From: Datnioides undecimradiatus
Lineage: Eukaryota; Chordata; Actinopteri; Lobotiformes; Datnioididae
Reading direction: 5' to 3'
Assembly (NCBI GenBank): GCA_008933995.1
Contig: WARS01000052.1
Span: 1,240,001-1,304,000 of the forward strand
DNA length: 64,000 bases
The notes beneath the pieces were generated by a model, which ran no database searches, was not told the origin of the DNA, and worked only from the letters and a program-made list of their open reading frames with translations. Position numbers and translations under genes: made by a program. This document shows, one piece after another, positions 25,644 to 38,642 of the stretch (positions are counted from its first letter, which is position 1; the number at the start of each line of letters is the position of its first letter).

Positions 25644-26759
25644 ACGTGGACCACACTATGAACACTATGAGCCCACAGCCCAGATTTCAGGGCCGCCCTG
25701 CGTGTCCAGCAGGGGTTTGGTGGACGGCTGAGTGACACTGTAGGAAGCAAACAGCTGGGTGCAACTCTGCAGGCACCCGCCCCACGCTAAAGCGTCCTTG
25801 ACAGTAAATCCCGTCTCGTTCTGGAGGGGCTGTTACGCAGCTGATCCCGACCTGTGACCCTCCATGCGCGAGACGCCGCCATCAATCAGTTTTTAGATCT
25901 GACGATATTACGAAACACCGAGGATCCGTCGAGGCAGCTCCGCGGGCCGCGGCGTGTGCCGTGTGCTCTCCGTGTCGTACAGCCGGACGACCTTTAACAC
26001 GAGGCTCAACCCCCTTTCTCGGTCTTCCATCTCTGCTGTCACTCTATACTGCGAGTGGGGGGGTTGGGTTGATCTCCGATAGGCGCAACAAGGTTAATAT
26101 CCTCTCAGTCGAGCCGTGCTTCATCAGCGGGCGCTGAGAGTGAAACCTCTGGATCAAACAAGGCAAACAAAAGGAGCAGCTGGCTGAATCAGAGCTAAAG
26201 CAAAGCAGAGTTTTCTGAAAACAAGTGGCGGCACTTGCTGGTTCCTGCTCTGTATGTTAACACTGTCTCCGCTGACCTTTCCTTTCAAGACTGTTGAGGT
26301 TATCGCGCTGGAAATGTCACTCAGGTTCACCTATTAAGTCTTTAATCACACGCGGCGCTCCGTCTACTCCCGGAGATTCACCCTGCCTGCTGCAGCCTTA
26401 AAAACCATAATGATTATCATAAAACATAATGGGAAGAGACAAAGCTTTCGGAGCCGCTTAAATGCAGAGTGCAGAGCTGAGGTCTCCGCCGCCGGCAGCA
26501 CATCTTGTGTTTCAATCCACGCCCTGGTTTTCCAGACGTGCCTCAGCGGCAGCTCCTCATGTATTTTCAATTCGGACAAGTGCTAATTTAATATCCATTA
26601 GGCTTCGCTTTCTCTCCTTTCGCTGGTGGATCCTACAGGTAATCAGGTAAGTGTAGAAGCATTCAGCCGATCATACACGGGATCAATGGACTGCAGTGTA
26701 CATTTGCCACGTATGCCCCCCCCCAGTGGAGATCACGGGACAGCACTGGTTAACAAGTC

Positions 26760-27010
26760 CCTGACATGGCTGGCGTGACGCTGCATATCATTACTCCTCC
26801 CTCCTCTGGACCATTAAAAAACTGTCTTTCTCGTATTTGGCACGAGACTCTGCTTTTTAAGTCCTGCCTGCAGAATGAATCTCTCCTCTCCCTTACATGG
26901 GTCACGGCGAGTTTCAACAGGAAACAACACTCCCCTCTTATCAATAATAATCTCTGCGAGCCTGATTTATGCCCCGGCAGGTACCGCTGCACTGCTGTGG
27001 TCATGATCTA
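26760..27010. promoter_or_regulatory. Candidate conserved non-coding element (intron 1)
   Basis: Non-repetitive sequence of balanced composition with cattactcctccctcc, ccattaaaaaactg, tatcaataataatctc and tgatttatgc. The basis is composition and motif density only. Confidence 0.22.
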
Positions 27011-29195
27011 ATACTCACGACCAGCTCCCCTACGTTTCCCTCCCGGTCTCACCTGCTCAGTATTCATATCACACGCTCCCGCTCTGGCTGAAAACTCCTT
27101 GGGAAATAGGTCGAAGAACTGTAGACTTCCACTGGTTTCAGCATTGTGATGTGCACGACATGACGCGCGCGGTGTTTAGCCGCGTCTCTGTGACAGACAG
27201 ACAGCCTCTGCAGCACAAGCTGGGCCTGTGGGCGGCCTGTTTATGTGTCCGTGCTGCGCTTCGCTGGGCTAGGCTACGCTGAGCTAAGCGCTTAGCTTGA
27301 CGCTACGCCAGACAAGTCTCGGCTTTGGGGCGAACACACGCCCGAGCACACACAGCCCGTTGGCGTCATGTCAGAAAACTGCTCTCGGGTAACACCGCTC
27401 ACCTCGGCAGTCTGGGCGAACTGAGGTCAGCTGTAAGGTAGCGTCAGTCAAAATGTTTGCTTTGAAGATAAAGTACACAGACGCTCGAGCTGGGCTACAA
27501 ACGTGACTGCAGCTCAAGCTGTTGTTCGCCCTGCCTCAGCTGGGATCCTCCAGGACACATAAAACACACGCGGAATGAAATGAACCCTTTTAAACCTGCA
27601 GCATATCCTTGAAAAGCATCATCGGGTATAGCGCTTTGCTTTCTGCATCGCTATCATACTGCATTAACTCCACTAATCCACCTGTGTGGCTGCAAAGTCC
27701 CAATTTCCTCAGAGATTAAGCCTTTATGAATGGGTCTGTGTATCCAGTCGGCAGCCTAATTTCATAATCAGAACACAGATGGAGAACGGAGAACGGAGAG
27801 AGCCGCGGCCCTCCCCTCTCCACTCACGATATCTCCATCTCCAAATCCAGCAGGCTACTTCACAGCATCCCACCATCTTACATCATATTACCTAATCAGA
27901 CCACCATATTCTTGGCACCGGCGGCGCAAAACCACCCGTCTACTGTATGTCAGGAGTTGGCAGCGGCCGCGGCGGGCTCTGCGGGCAGCTCCCTGGCACG
28001 TAGCCTCGGCTGGCATGGCGGTCCTGTCCTCGCTAAATGAAGACCATGCCGCTGCCGTCTGGATGTCGGGCAGGCTAGCTAGCGCGCTTTGAACGGCTGT
28101 CAGCGAGGGAAGCGTCACGCTGGGAGAAGAGGCTGCGGTGCAGAGGGAAGGTTTCATGTCTGCGTGGCACAGGACCAGAGCCCGGGAAGCAATCTTTCAG
28201 CCGTTGGATTAGAAGTACAACTGAAGCTGTGAGACGTTTGGAGGAGGCAACGCTACAGGCGTGATGTTGTCAAAGAACGGCACCTCACCACACAACAGCA
28301 GTGCGTTTGATCCAAAAGGTCCTTCTGGAGACCTTTCTCACAAATTTCCTGCCAAAGCACCAGAAACACTTCACTCCAGCGCCTTTTCCCGAGCTAACGT
28401 GGTCTGATAAACAGTGAATTAGAGTTATCCGTCTGTCAGCAAACTGATTTGAGGCAGAGCAGCTGCAGGGTTTCAGAAAACATGATGCAGTTTAACCCAA
28501 ACCGGTCACAAGCAGGTGTTAGTCCTTGTTTCATTTGTGGTCTGAGAAACAGCAAATTCATCAAGCTCAGTGCCCCCGTGTCACAATCCCTTCACAGGCC
28601 ACAGCGACTCATATTCCGTGGGACCCGCGCGAGCGACCGTTTCCACGGGAACGCGGCTCCTGAAGCTTACGTCACACAGAGGAGGGCGTGGTTTGATCCA
28701 AAACAAGCTGAACTGGACGCTTCCCGGCACGTCTAAGTTCACTCACAGCATCACCTGCTGTTGTGGAGGGCTAACTGCGCCGGACGGTCTGCACAGTTGC
28801 TGCAGAAAGACTGTGCGTGCCGCGTCGGAGGACTAACGTCTGCAATCTGCAAAACAAAATGCATGTGTTTGTTTGTGACTGCGACTGTATCGCGTGTGTG
28901 TTTGTGAAACGTGTTTGCAGGTTATTAGCTCCGCAGTCTTTACACCTACATGCGAGCAGATCAAATGCTTCGTGCACATTTTGTGAAAACGTTGACCTGT
29001 TTTGAGACTCTAATGAGATGCTAGCCTACTTTTGCTTTACAGGTGTGTTTAGGGAAAACATCAAACATAAACAACTCAAGGCCGTTCTGTGCATTGCAGG
29101 CAATAAAGACAAAGGCATAATCCTAAGCCTGCAGGCGGACAAAGCAAACTCCCCAGATGTATGGGCAGTGTGTGAGGATACAAGCATGTGTTTGA

Positions 29196-29196
<1 letters not shown>

Positions 29197-29230
<34 letters not shown>

Positions 29231-29238
29231 TGTGTGTG
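29197..29238. repeat. (GT)n microsatellite with GC interruption
   Basis: About 20 GT units interrupted by GCGCGC. Confidence 0.9.
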
Positions 29239-30048
29239 CCTGTTTACCCAGTCACACAATGCAGGGAGGAGGGGAAGGAAAACACAGGGACAGGCCGAAC
29301 CTTCCGAGTGCAGTTTAGCAAAATGTCAAGCACGTTCAGATCGCCGGGCGACTGAAATGTCATCCGGGCGAGGCAGCGAAGGGGCTAAACAGAAAAATAC
29401 CGCACAGGTGTGTCGGCGCAAAGCGAACGCCAGACAAATATTTAGAATTACAACACCTCCTGGCTACAAATGTGCCCAATTTGCCTTTACTATCCGAGGA
29501 ATCAGACGGATTAAACTCCAGAACACCTCGACCCTCGAGACGTGGGGGGGTTTGTTTTCCATTAAGGACCGTTAAATTAAATGTTTCTGAAAACGCGTGT
29601 GCGTCTGAGCGACCGCGTGTGCTTTGGCCAGGGTTAAACTCGCGCGTCACGGCTTTGGAGGACCCACTTTTGAGAATAACCAAAAAGAGGCGCCAGGCCG
29701 AGGTCGGGTCACGTCACGCTGATTCTTGCGGCGCCTTTAAGAAAACAGGTTTGTCACAAAGCGCCGTTAATGCAGGAGAGGCATCAGTTATAAGACACAG
29801 CGTGAGAGCGAGTATGTGTGCTCCGACCAGCTCGGTCTGTTAAGAGGTTACGGGCAAGGGTGTAGCTTTCCTCCCCCGAAGTGTGGCATAATATAATTGC
29901 GCTGAAGGGCTGCATGCTCACGCCACGGGAGGAGAGTTTTATATCGAAAGCCTGCCCGCTGTAACGGTGTCAGGTGGTATTTATGAGACTTGTAATGGGG
30001 CTGAAGCCCGAGCACACCTGCTACGCTGGGAAGGGTATATACAGTATC

Positions 30049-30082
30049 CACACACACACACACCCACGCACACACACACACA
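30049..30082. repeat. (CA)n microsatellite, interrupted
   Basis: Two CA tracts separated by CCACG. Confidence 0.85.
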
Positions 30083-30499
30083 TCCGCCCACGCGTATTAA
30101 CACACAAGCGCGCTCGCGCTGGGAGCAAATCCCCGTGTTTGCTTGTTCCTGCTTGTTTTCAGTCGTTGCTGCAGGTTGCGTTTAAGTGCTGTGTGCAAAT
30201 CTGACGAGGGCTCTGCGCGTGCATAAGTAAAGCAGACGTGCCTTGGCACAGATTGACGGGCAGCGCAGCGAGGCTGGCGCGAGGAAAAGAGCCGGTTTTT
30301 CCAAGAAAGAAGTCAAACTTGAGAGAACGAGGAAAGAATATTTTAGGTCACGTCCCATTAACATATTTCCACGTGCTTATCCCAGTTTGGATTCATTAGT
30401 TTTAGACGCACCTTTTTTCCGAATTAGCACGAGTTTATTTGAAGAGCAGCCACACATTAATCCAATTAGGGCCCCAATTAACCATATTCTTCATTACTG

Positions 30500-30695
30500 T
30501 TTGAGACGCCAGTTACTTTATTCATTAATTAACCGTTTGTGCCATAAAAATGTCAGAAAATACCAATAAAATCATTTCTCAGAGATCAAGAGTTACGATC
30601 CAAACGCCGTAAATCGCTTGTTGTACTCAGGCCGACGGCCCCAAACGCATAGACTCGTGGTTAGAGAAGCAGAAACCAGTGAATCTGCATGAAGT
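30500..30695 (-). mobile_element. hAT-like non-autonomous element, copy 4
   Basis: Reverse-orientation copy with cattaattaaccgtttgtgc, cataaaaatgtcagaaaata and gagaagcagaaaccagtgaa in the expected order. It abuts an AT-rich, TAAT-containing stretch (30340-30500) that may be unrelated unique sequence. Confidence 0.6.
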
Positions 30696-31930
30696 TGGAA
30701 GCAGCTTTCTTCCTGTATGAAGACAATAAAATGAAAGTGCGATTTGCTAAGCAGCATCAGAGGATGGCACAGTGTACGCTCGGCACTACGATATCAACCA
30801 AGGTTATGACAAAAATGAATTTTAGCGCTTTGAATCAACTCAGATTCATCTGTTATATGTGGATCCAGAGGTAAAGATACTGAAGTTTGATGTGGAACGA
30901 CTGCACACAGCTTCGGGTCTCCTCCCGCCTCTTCTGCGAGGCTGTTTGAGGCAAAGCGACCGCTGACTAATGAGCCCCTGCGCGAGCTCGCTACAGGTTG
31001 GTGAGATTAACTCCGGAGTATCTCTGAGCTCACATTAAGATGCCTGCTGCATGAGACCAGAGGGGGAAAAACAAACGGCGCTGATGAAACCCAGTCGAGA
31101 CGTAAAAGCCGCAGCCTCGGAGCTGCACCTGTGCCAATTCTCTTACGCCGACGACCCAAAAAGGAAAACTGCGGCGCGGCCAGGCTCCTGCTTAGATTAC
31201 ATTCCTGATGAGGGCAGGAAATTGAACTTTCTGCCCATCGATTGCACCGGCTGGCGTTTTCCACGAGTCAACAGCTAGTTTGGAGCAACACACCTGATCT
31301 CAACAATAAAACCAGTGTAGCTCTGATGCCAAACAGAAGTATTAGCCTCGTTAAGGTCTGCTTCCTGACCTTCTGACCTTCAAACACAAAGATCAGGAGG
31401 TTAGAGGCAAAGACAAAACCCGTCGTCACCGTGCTTTGTCACTTTCCTACCATGCTAATGAACTGTCGCTATAAACTGTGAACCTACCCAGGCTGGGTAT
31501 GTGGTTTCTCATCTGATGTTTGTACTTCACAGCGCAAAGCGAAAATGACAGTTTACCTACGCAGGTGTAAAGATAACACAGAGTTTCCACCACGCCGCCG
31601 CGCAGGTCACGCAGCGTTAAGGAGAATCAGCCCTTTCTGCCGAAGGGGAAGTAAACAAAATAGAAATGTTGCAGGCGGTGAGGTCGCAACAAGGCCGTAC
31701 AATGGCCACCGCAGCTGACGCACCCCAGCCCCCCCTCCCGACTCACATCCTGCCATAATAAACACGCCTTCTTGGAAGTAAACAAGCAACACAATCACAC
31801 GCACCCACTCACGATTGTTCACGGGTGATAACTTCAGTCTAGTAACAGCCAAGCTTCACAACGCTGACAAGCACGGTGACGCACAGCTGCTTTGATCTTC
31901 TCACACATGCACAGAAAACACACATGAAGG

Positions 31931-31952
31931 TGTGTGTGTGTGTGTGTGTGTG
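31931..31952. repeat. (TG)n microsatellite
   Basis: A pure tract of 11 TG units. Confidence 0.9.
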
Positions 31953-32487
31953 ATGTCCCACAGGTTTCCCCCAGCGGAGGTAGGTGGAGCCATCATCCCC
32001 TATGAGTTGCAGCGGCACGAAGCGCAGAAACAAAGTGACGAGAGAGCCCCGCGGCGTCGTTCGTCCGCATCTCCTGCAGACTGAACGGCTGACGCCTCAG
32101 CAGTCACGCTGCAGCGGCGACGCCGACGCCGAAACTGCTTCGATGGCGTCCTCGGTGGCAGCAGAGATCGTGAACGCTCAGCAGAAAAAGGAATAACAGT
32201 TAGAGAGGGAGAGCACGCTGGATGTGATTCCTATACATGCGCATGCAGCATTGAGGTCAAAGCACCAGACATGCTGCAAGATCTGTGATCGCTTTGGACC
32301 AAACTGACTCCTCGCTTATCAGTTAATGCTTCACCAGAGCTGCAGGTAATGATTGTTAACAACATCAGTGAATCTGCTTATTATATTCTCAATTCATCTA
32401 TTAACTGTGTACGAGATGCAACCTCCCAAACTCATCCCGCAGCGATGGGCACAGTTGTGACGCGCCGAAGCTGGAGGGCGATGTTCT

Positions 32488-32505
32488 GCGGCGGCGGCGG
32501 CGGCC
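32488..32505. repeat. (GCG)n triplet repeat
   Basis: Six GC-rich triplets, non-coding. A similar tract lies at 40176-40196. Confidence 0.85.
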
Positions 32506-34235
32506 TGTGACGTTCCCCGTTTATTTGTCGCTCAGCCGCGTATTGAACACATACGCATATTTTCCACGTCGTTATCCGAACCAGCTCAAAGCTGCAACAG
32601 CTGACACAGCTTTAGCTATGAAACCCTGGCTGGGCGGGGAGGGGGAATACTTTATTAGTAGCATTAGTATTTTATATCTGTGATAAGTTTGGGTCACGTT
32701 TCTGCTGATTAGGGTCAAAACAGACCATGAATAACTGCCTCATGCTTCCCTGATCACCTGACAAGCTGTGTCAGTCGTGTTTAGACCATACAGAGTTAAT
32801 CAGGCTGTGCATCTCGCAGCTGAAACCACTTCTTTTGCCTGTAAATGCAGAAAATGCATTCAAATGGGTGTGGTAAGTTTCAAGAGCCCCCGGGGTTTAC
32901 GATCAAATAAACAGCAGAGCGTTACATTCGTGAAGATGGAGCCGGTGATTATTGGTTGTTTTTGCTTGATAAGGTAAGCCTAATCCATCGTAGAGATCCA
33001 ACTGTTGTCAATTATGAATCATTTCAGCTCCACTGCCCGTCGCTGCTCACGCTAGGTGATAGCTTTCCTGTTTATTCCAAACAAACGACAGCAAACACAC
33101 CAACAGAGGCTGTCCCCAGCCATCACTCATCACATGTTTTTGATTTCATGGCCTGGCTACATATAGGCAGAGCCTCCGTTGTGGCACACGAGTCGCTGAT
33201 AGTAGGAAAGCGTGCATTCAGATAAAAAGCTTTGTGCGGTGTGACTTTCAGGCCCCGCCAACGCCACCCGCCAGGAGCCACAGTGGGGTGGTAATGCTGT
33301 TATTGTCACAGCTCCGGTGCAAACGTGTTGCTTCGTGCCTGCAGCTCATCAAGAGCCGAGCGCTCCTCTGGCTCAGCAGACGCCTCAATTACAGAAGCAT
33401 CACCCCCGGTTGTGTCGTCCCTCCATCCATCCAGCCTGGGTGTAATTCATCAGGGCTGGGTGGCCTCCATTAGCGTGCCTCCGCAGGGACAGGGCGGCCT
33501 CTGAAGCACAGCACTCAGGCAACGCACTGGGGCCCCGCACTTTACCCTAACAGCTTCATCAACACTGCATCCCTGGAGCCAGACACACACACTCACACCG
33601 AGCACGCACACACACAACCTCTGGAGGGCCCAATTAGCAGCCATCACCTGTAATTCAATAACAACACTCCCTTTCTTTCATCCTTCCCCGCTCTCTCGCT
33701 CTCTCTCCCTCTCCCTCTCTCACTCAGCCGTGAATCGGCTTGCGTGATTTAAAAAGGACGACGGCTAATGTTCTCCTGCGTCAACGCACAAATCAAAATC
33801 AGCGCTGACGGTTTGTGACGGCGCTCGGAATGGATGCGTATTTTGTTTGCGAGCGCGAGGTGCTCACGTTCACAAGCGCCGTGCGTCATCCCTCCGGCTC
33901 CGCGCGCTGTGGATCGAGCCCACAGGACGCAGGGTGGAGGAGAGGCACAAAGGGAGAATCCACACCTCAGCTCCGCTCCTAATCGAATCCTCTGGTCTGT
34001 TTCAACGTGTTCGCTCGCCGTCAGTCCTCGGGGTGGAGGAAGGGAAGGACTGACTGGCGGACGGGCGGCAGTTATCCGAATATGACACAACAAATAAAAA
34101 GGGGACATGTCCAGTGAAGAAACGTCCATGAAGGAGACCAATCAGGGACGACTTAACAATATTTTCATTTCTGAGTCGAGTTAGATTTGATTTCCCAGAG
34201 TCTGCCGTGACTACTGATTATGTGTTTTGTACAAA

Positions 34236-34402
34236 TAGCAATCCAAAATCCAAAGGCTGCTGCTCTCCAGTGATTAAAGGCAGAGAAAACAAGCAAATCT
34301 CCACATTTGAGGAGCCGAAACTATAAAACGATGAAGACAGCAAACAATAAATCGATTATTAAAACAGTTTCTGATTCATTTTGGCCAAATTGTTGCAGCT
34401 CA
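34236..34402 (-). mobile_element. hAT-like non-autonomous element, copy 5
   Basis: Reverse-orientation copy with aatccaaaatccaaagg, gcaaatctccacatttgagg, aaataaatcgattattaaaac and a terminal ttgttgcagct. It is one of the clearer copies in the window. Confidence 0.7.
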
Positions 34403-35703
34403 CTGCAAACAGAACCCGACAAAGCAGGACAGGGCGACATGAGCAGTCAAAGTCAGCGCGTGGGGCGATGTGAGATTCAGGCGACGGCGCTGGTTTAATT
34501 TCTTTCGGAAACTGAAAAACAGAATTGATTTCTGCTCCAAAATTAGAACACGATACCGACGCGTCGGCATCACAGAAAGCTGGAAAGTGATACGTGCGTG
34601 GGTCTACAGATGTGAGCGAGAGGTTAGCAGGAACAGACAACTCCCAAAATGCCTTGCAACAACCCCCCGAGGAGAGTGGGTGTGGCTGACTTCGACCCTA
34701 AGCGGGGTGTGGTTCCTCTACGATCACTCTTTGTTGTTTCTTCATTATCTCTTGCAGCTATTTCAGCGTTTCGTGCACAGTCACGGTCCAAAACAACACC
34801 AAACTGCATATTTAATGCACTTTATTGAATGAATGGAGCTTCCCAGCCGTGCAACGGTGAGGTAATTACGCCTCTTCATTTAATGCGACGTGCCACATAT
34901 TTTCTGCTTCGAGCAAGGACGAAGAGATTTGATCAAACTGCGGCGCTCCAGCGCGGCTCCCCTCGTTTGGCGCGCGACAAAAACACTGGAAATCAAGGAG
35001 AGAGTAAATCCGCCCGGCTCCTAATCTAATTCTCTCCCGGTCTCCCACCTGTCCTGCTGCTGCTCCTGCTGCTCCTGCTGCTGCTGCTGCTGTACCCAAT
35101 GAGGTCTCTGGGGGGTCTTTAGTGAGTGCAGGCCCCTCCTAACCCACCTGTCCACCGCTCATGATTTATGCCTCCTGGGACCGGTGGGAGGTCGCCTCCC
35201 CTGCTCCTTCTGTAGGTTTTACTTTTTTCCTTTCCTATTCAATCAGAAATATGCCGGGCTCTTCCCAGAATCCTTTGGTTAGGGTCGTGGTTTTATATAG
35301 CTTTGGTTTGTTAGAGTAATCAAATGTGAAATCAGAATAAATAACCCGCTGCGGTTCTTTAGGTTATTTTAAAACATGGCGTTCCTATGAAAATAATCTG
35401 GCTCCTATGAAGAGCCGTTTGGGCACGGTAAAAGGATATGCCATGCTCCCTGCCTAAAGAAACACTTTCCATGACTACGGTATGGACTGCAGGACTACAG
35501 CGGCCATTCGGGGCTATTTCAGATTAAAAGGCTTTTCCCCGGCACAGGCGCCGAGTCGGTGGCCTCGAGCCTCAAAACCTTTTTCACCAGACAAGTGACG
35601 AGATCACAGCGATCCGTGCTCGTCTCGACTTTTCTGAAATCACACGTCCACTTCCCCTCGTCAGGTCCGTCGTCTCTCGGTAGATTTTACAGTTACTCCA
35701 ATT
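34403..35703. other. Intron 1 DNA with an interrupted CTG repeat
   Basis: CTG/CTC triplets at 35052-35092. No gene or named element otherwise. Confidence 0.5.
35052..35092. repeat. (CTG)n repeat with CTC interruptions
   Basis: About thirteen triplets, mostly CTG, in intronic DNA. Confidence 0.85.
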
Positions 35704-35830
35704 TTAGGGCGGCAGCTGACGATTAATTTCACTGCTGATCATTTTCCTACACAATCAGTGACTATAAATAACGCAAATGTAAGGAACTAACCTAAAAATA
35801 AAACATCTGAGCCTAAAATGTTCAGTTTCC
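35704..35830 (-). mobile_element. hAT-like non-autonomous element, copy 6 (terminal part)
   Basis: Begins with ttagggcggcagctgacgat, a good match to the family terminus TAGGGCTGCAACTAACGATT. It continues with a degraded attttc...ctataaa region and fades after about 35830. Confidence 0.55.
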
Positions 35831-37119
35831 GATGTCTTTGGACAAAGGGAATTCAGAAAATGTTCAGGATTTTAGCGTAAAACATTCCAGATTATTGTTT
35901 ATTGTTTTATGTGACATCGGGCTCGCTGCTGCACGCTGTTCATTCTCCTCTCGACGCCACATCGCTTTTTTTTTTTTTTTTTTTTCATTTCAGCTTTTGC
36001 CGCACCTGTTTCTCTTCGCGTTTGCCTCTGAGATGTGTCCCAATTTTAATGGAAGCGAATCAAAAAAACGAGTAGCCTATCACAGGCGGGCGGCGTCCCG
36101 CTTCAATGGGCAAACGTGCACGGGACGGCGTCTCTGCTGTACGGCGGCACGGCCCGTATCTGCGGCTCGGCGTCGGGCCTGGAGGCGGGCGGCTGCTCCG
36201 GGGCTGAGTCTTCACTGATTTCCTCTGAGCTCGAGGATCCGGCGGCCTCTGTTCTGCCTCTCAGGCGGCGGGAGAAAAAAGAGAATGGAGCATGGCAGGA
36301 TATGCAAATTGTGCCACCACCAAAGGAGAGGGAGAGGAGTTTCCCACCGGCTGAGTGTGAAAGAGCACCCCCCCCCCCTTCACACACACACACACACACA
36401 CACACTTAGGACTTTGAATGGGACTCTTTCTTTTGACACGCACTGGCCTGCACGCACACGCAACCCGCAAAATCACAGGAAGGTACAAACACATGCATCC
36501 ACTCACTTAACACTCAAATGCACGCGTGCACTCGCGCACCGAGGCGAAATACGCGCTTTAACACGCGCATCGCATGGTGTGGGGCAGGATGCCGGTCTGC
36601 AGCAGCTGCAGCAGCGCCAGAATAAAGTGGGTCCCTTCACCACAGGCCGTCTTTCACAGCAGTGCCTCGCTTAGCGCCACAGTATAGATGAAAGTTTTAG
36701 CTGTTGGCTGCGAGGGGAGCCGCTTGAATACATGAATATTCAGGTGGTTTAATGAGAGCGATGAAAGGCGACAGCAAAGCAGGTTACTTGTGGAAATGGG
36801 TTAGGCCACCTTTAAGAAAAGTACTAAAACGAGTTTGGCAGTTCCTCTGAGATTTAATGCATCAGCGGCGCTGGAGGTAAATTTCAGTTCTGGTTCCACA
36901 TTCGGCTTTGTTTTGAACGTAGGTGGCAGTGAGCAAACTCCGGCTTCGTAACATCGATTCTGAACGGCATTGTGAGTTTTGGAGGAGCTGGCTCTGCCAT
37001 AATCTTATTTCGATTTACGCAGCGAGACTAAACATGACATGGATGCGTCGTGCCACTCCTCTGAACGTGACACGGCAAACACAGCATCTTTAAACTCTGA
37101 ACGTCTCTCGTTAACTGAC
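35831..37119. other. Intron 1 DNA with poly-T and CA tracts
   Basis: Twenty T at 35966-35985, C-run plus (CA)n at 36368-36405. An AT-rich non-repeat block lies at 36700-36830 (gaatacatgaatattcaggt). No gene is seen. Confidence 0.5.
36381..36405. repeat. (CA)n microsatellite
   Basis: About 12 CA units directly after a ten-base C run. Confidence 0.9.
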
Positions 37120-37460
37120 AAACAGGCAGCATTTACACAGAAATCCGAGTCTCCGTTTCTCCTGAGGGCTTTAATTATCATGCTGACTGGGGTTTACAGT
37201 GACCTGGCATAAGCACTCTTCTGTGGTTTCACATTATTGTGAATATTCTGATTTTATTAAGGTTTTGCATATTGGATTAGACCAGTATCTGCAGAGTTGA
37301 CAAAGAATAAGCGCTGGATAATGATCTCAGCTAAATTTGGTTTTTCACAAAGTCCGCCTGCCACTGCAAAATCACGCTGACTCAACTCAATTAAAGCGCT
37401 ATTGAGGCGTAAAGTGATTAAAGTGGGCGCTGTCTGGCTCTGGAGGACTGATGTCATGTG
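37120..37460. promoter_or_regulatory. Candidate conserved non-coding element (intron 1)
   Basis: The most enhancer-like block in the intron. It is 340 bases of unique, moderately AT-rich sequence with a homeodomain core (ttaattatca, 37171), an octamer-like tttgcata (37263) and a SOX-like acaaagaat (37300) within about 130 bp. Two ttaaag/attaaag motifs lie near 37390-37425. No repeat family is recognised in it. Conservation needs comparison with other fish. Confidence 0.35.
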
Positions 37461-38159
37461 GAAACGCACACGTTCGAACGTGTTTATGTTCTGACGCACG
37501 CGTTGTTTTGTGTACTTTTGTGTGACTGAAAGTGCAACAGGCCTGCTCACGGGGGTTTTTTTGGGGTGACGCAGCTCCAGGGCTGCTCCGTCGACCTCTG
37601 ACCTCTCCCTGCAGGACGGGGAGGGTGAGTGGCCCTGTTGGGGGAGGGGCGGAGGGGGACTACCTTCTAAAGTCTGAGCTGTTGGGATGACTTATAGTTT
37701 TTAGCAAGAGGCACGCTGCCATGCATGCTTCGGATCTATTTTGACTTCTCTGCGAGGCGCAGGCTGAATGACATAATTAGTTGCTCTCAGTTTCATGTCA
37801 GATCAGACGGGCAGCGCGCCATTTCCCTTCACCTCGACTAAAAATAGTTGTGTTGTGTTTGAGCATGCATGTGCTGCAGGGGCACATCGCACCTGCACGA
37901 CAACAGGCGTGTCGGCGCTGCCTGATGATTTGAGTCATTTGTCATTTGACTGAGGCAGTGTAGTTTAATTAATGTACTGACTGCGGCTGCTTTGTGTGCC
38001 ACTGCTTCCATCAGCAACTTTCCCAAACGCACCCTGAGCATCAGCTGATGAGCGGCGCGGCCTCGTGAAGGGCCTCGTCGCTCCGGTGACAAGCTCTCTT
38101 TCTTTCCGCCCTTCTACCTGCACGGAAGCTGTTGCGTCTGCCTCTGTTAGGCTGTATTG

Positions 38160-38340
38160 AGTCATCTGTCCGCGCCTGATCTGTCAAGGTGCCTTTATCG
38201 TGCAACGTCATCTAATTGAAGCGCAGCAGCATCAGCAGGAACCGCTCATTCTCCCTCACAGGCACCATGTTAATGCATGTAAATCCAAACAAGCAGGCCC
38301 GGGTTGTTATGCAAAGCCTGGAGGAAAGTAGCAGTTTCCC
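38160..38340. promoter_or_regulatory. Candidate conserved non-coding element with POU-like motifs
   Basis: Contains atgcatgtaaat (38273) and ttatgcaaag (38307), both close to POU/octamer sites, plus catctaattgaa upstream. The block ends just before CA repeats. Inference from motifs only. Confidence 0.3.
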
Positions 38341-38403
38341 ACCTTGATGCTAACGCACACACACACACACACTCTCCCTTTCTCCCTCTCTCGCTCTCTG
38401 ATG

Positions 38404-38431
38404 CACACACACACACACACACACACACACC
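38404..38431. repeat. (CA)n microsatellite
   Basis: A pure CA tract; a smaller one lies at 38356-38372. Confidence 0.9.
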
Positions 38432-38580
38432 ACTCAATTAGTCACAGAAGCAGCATCAGTAGCCCTGACGCACCTCCCCCTCTGGACCATAAAAGGCGAT
38501 GGGAGGGGTAAATGCTGACTTGCTAAAGACATCCTGTAGTGCTTTGTCATTCCACAGGCCCATTTGTGCAAGGAAAACAG

Positions 38581-38589
38581 CACGCACAC

Positions 38590-38640
<51 letters not shown>
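38581..38640. repeat. Long (CA)n microsatellite
   Basis: About 30 CA units with two CACG interruptions at its start, the longest dinucleotide tract in the window. Confidence 0.95.

Positions 38641-38642
<2 letters not shown>

Larger units (their letters stand above)
25644..30499. other. Intron 1 DNA with microsatellites, no gene
   Basis: No exon is supported, including in the 185-codon open frame at 29018-29575, which runs through a GT repeat and matches no family I know. The block at 26760-27010 is listed separately. GT/CA tracts occur at 29197-29238 and 30049-30082. Confidence 0.5.
30696..34235. other. Intron 1 DNA, nothing firmly recognised
   Basis: Contains (TG)n at 31931-31952 and a GCG repeat at 32488-32505. 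A short AT-rich motif cluster lies at 33625-33660 (cccaattagcagccatcacc). No gene is seen. Confidence 0.45.

Noticed and set aside
29018-29575. 185-codon plus-strand open frame
   Set aside because: Runs through a GT microsatellite, shows no known domain and no splice-consistent context; treated as chance.
35966-35995. Poly-T run followed by catttcag, resembling a plus-strand splice acceptor
   Set aside because: The supported gene is on the other strand and no plus-strand exon follows; more likely a homopolymer coincidence.
38356-38640. Array of repeats considered as a CRISPR
   Set aside because: They are plain CA microsatellites with no unique spacers, in vertebrate DNA.
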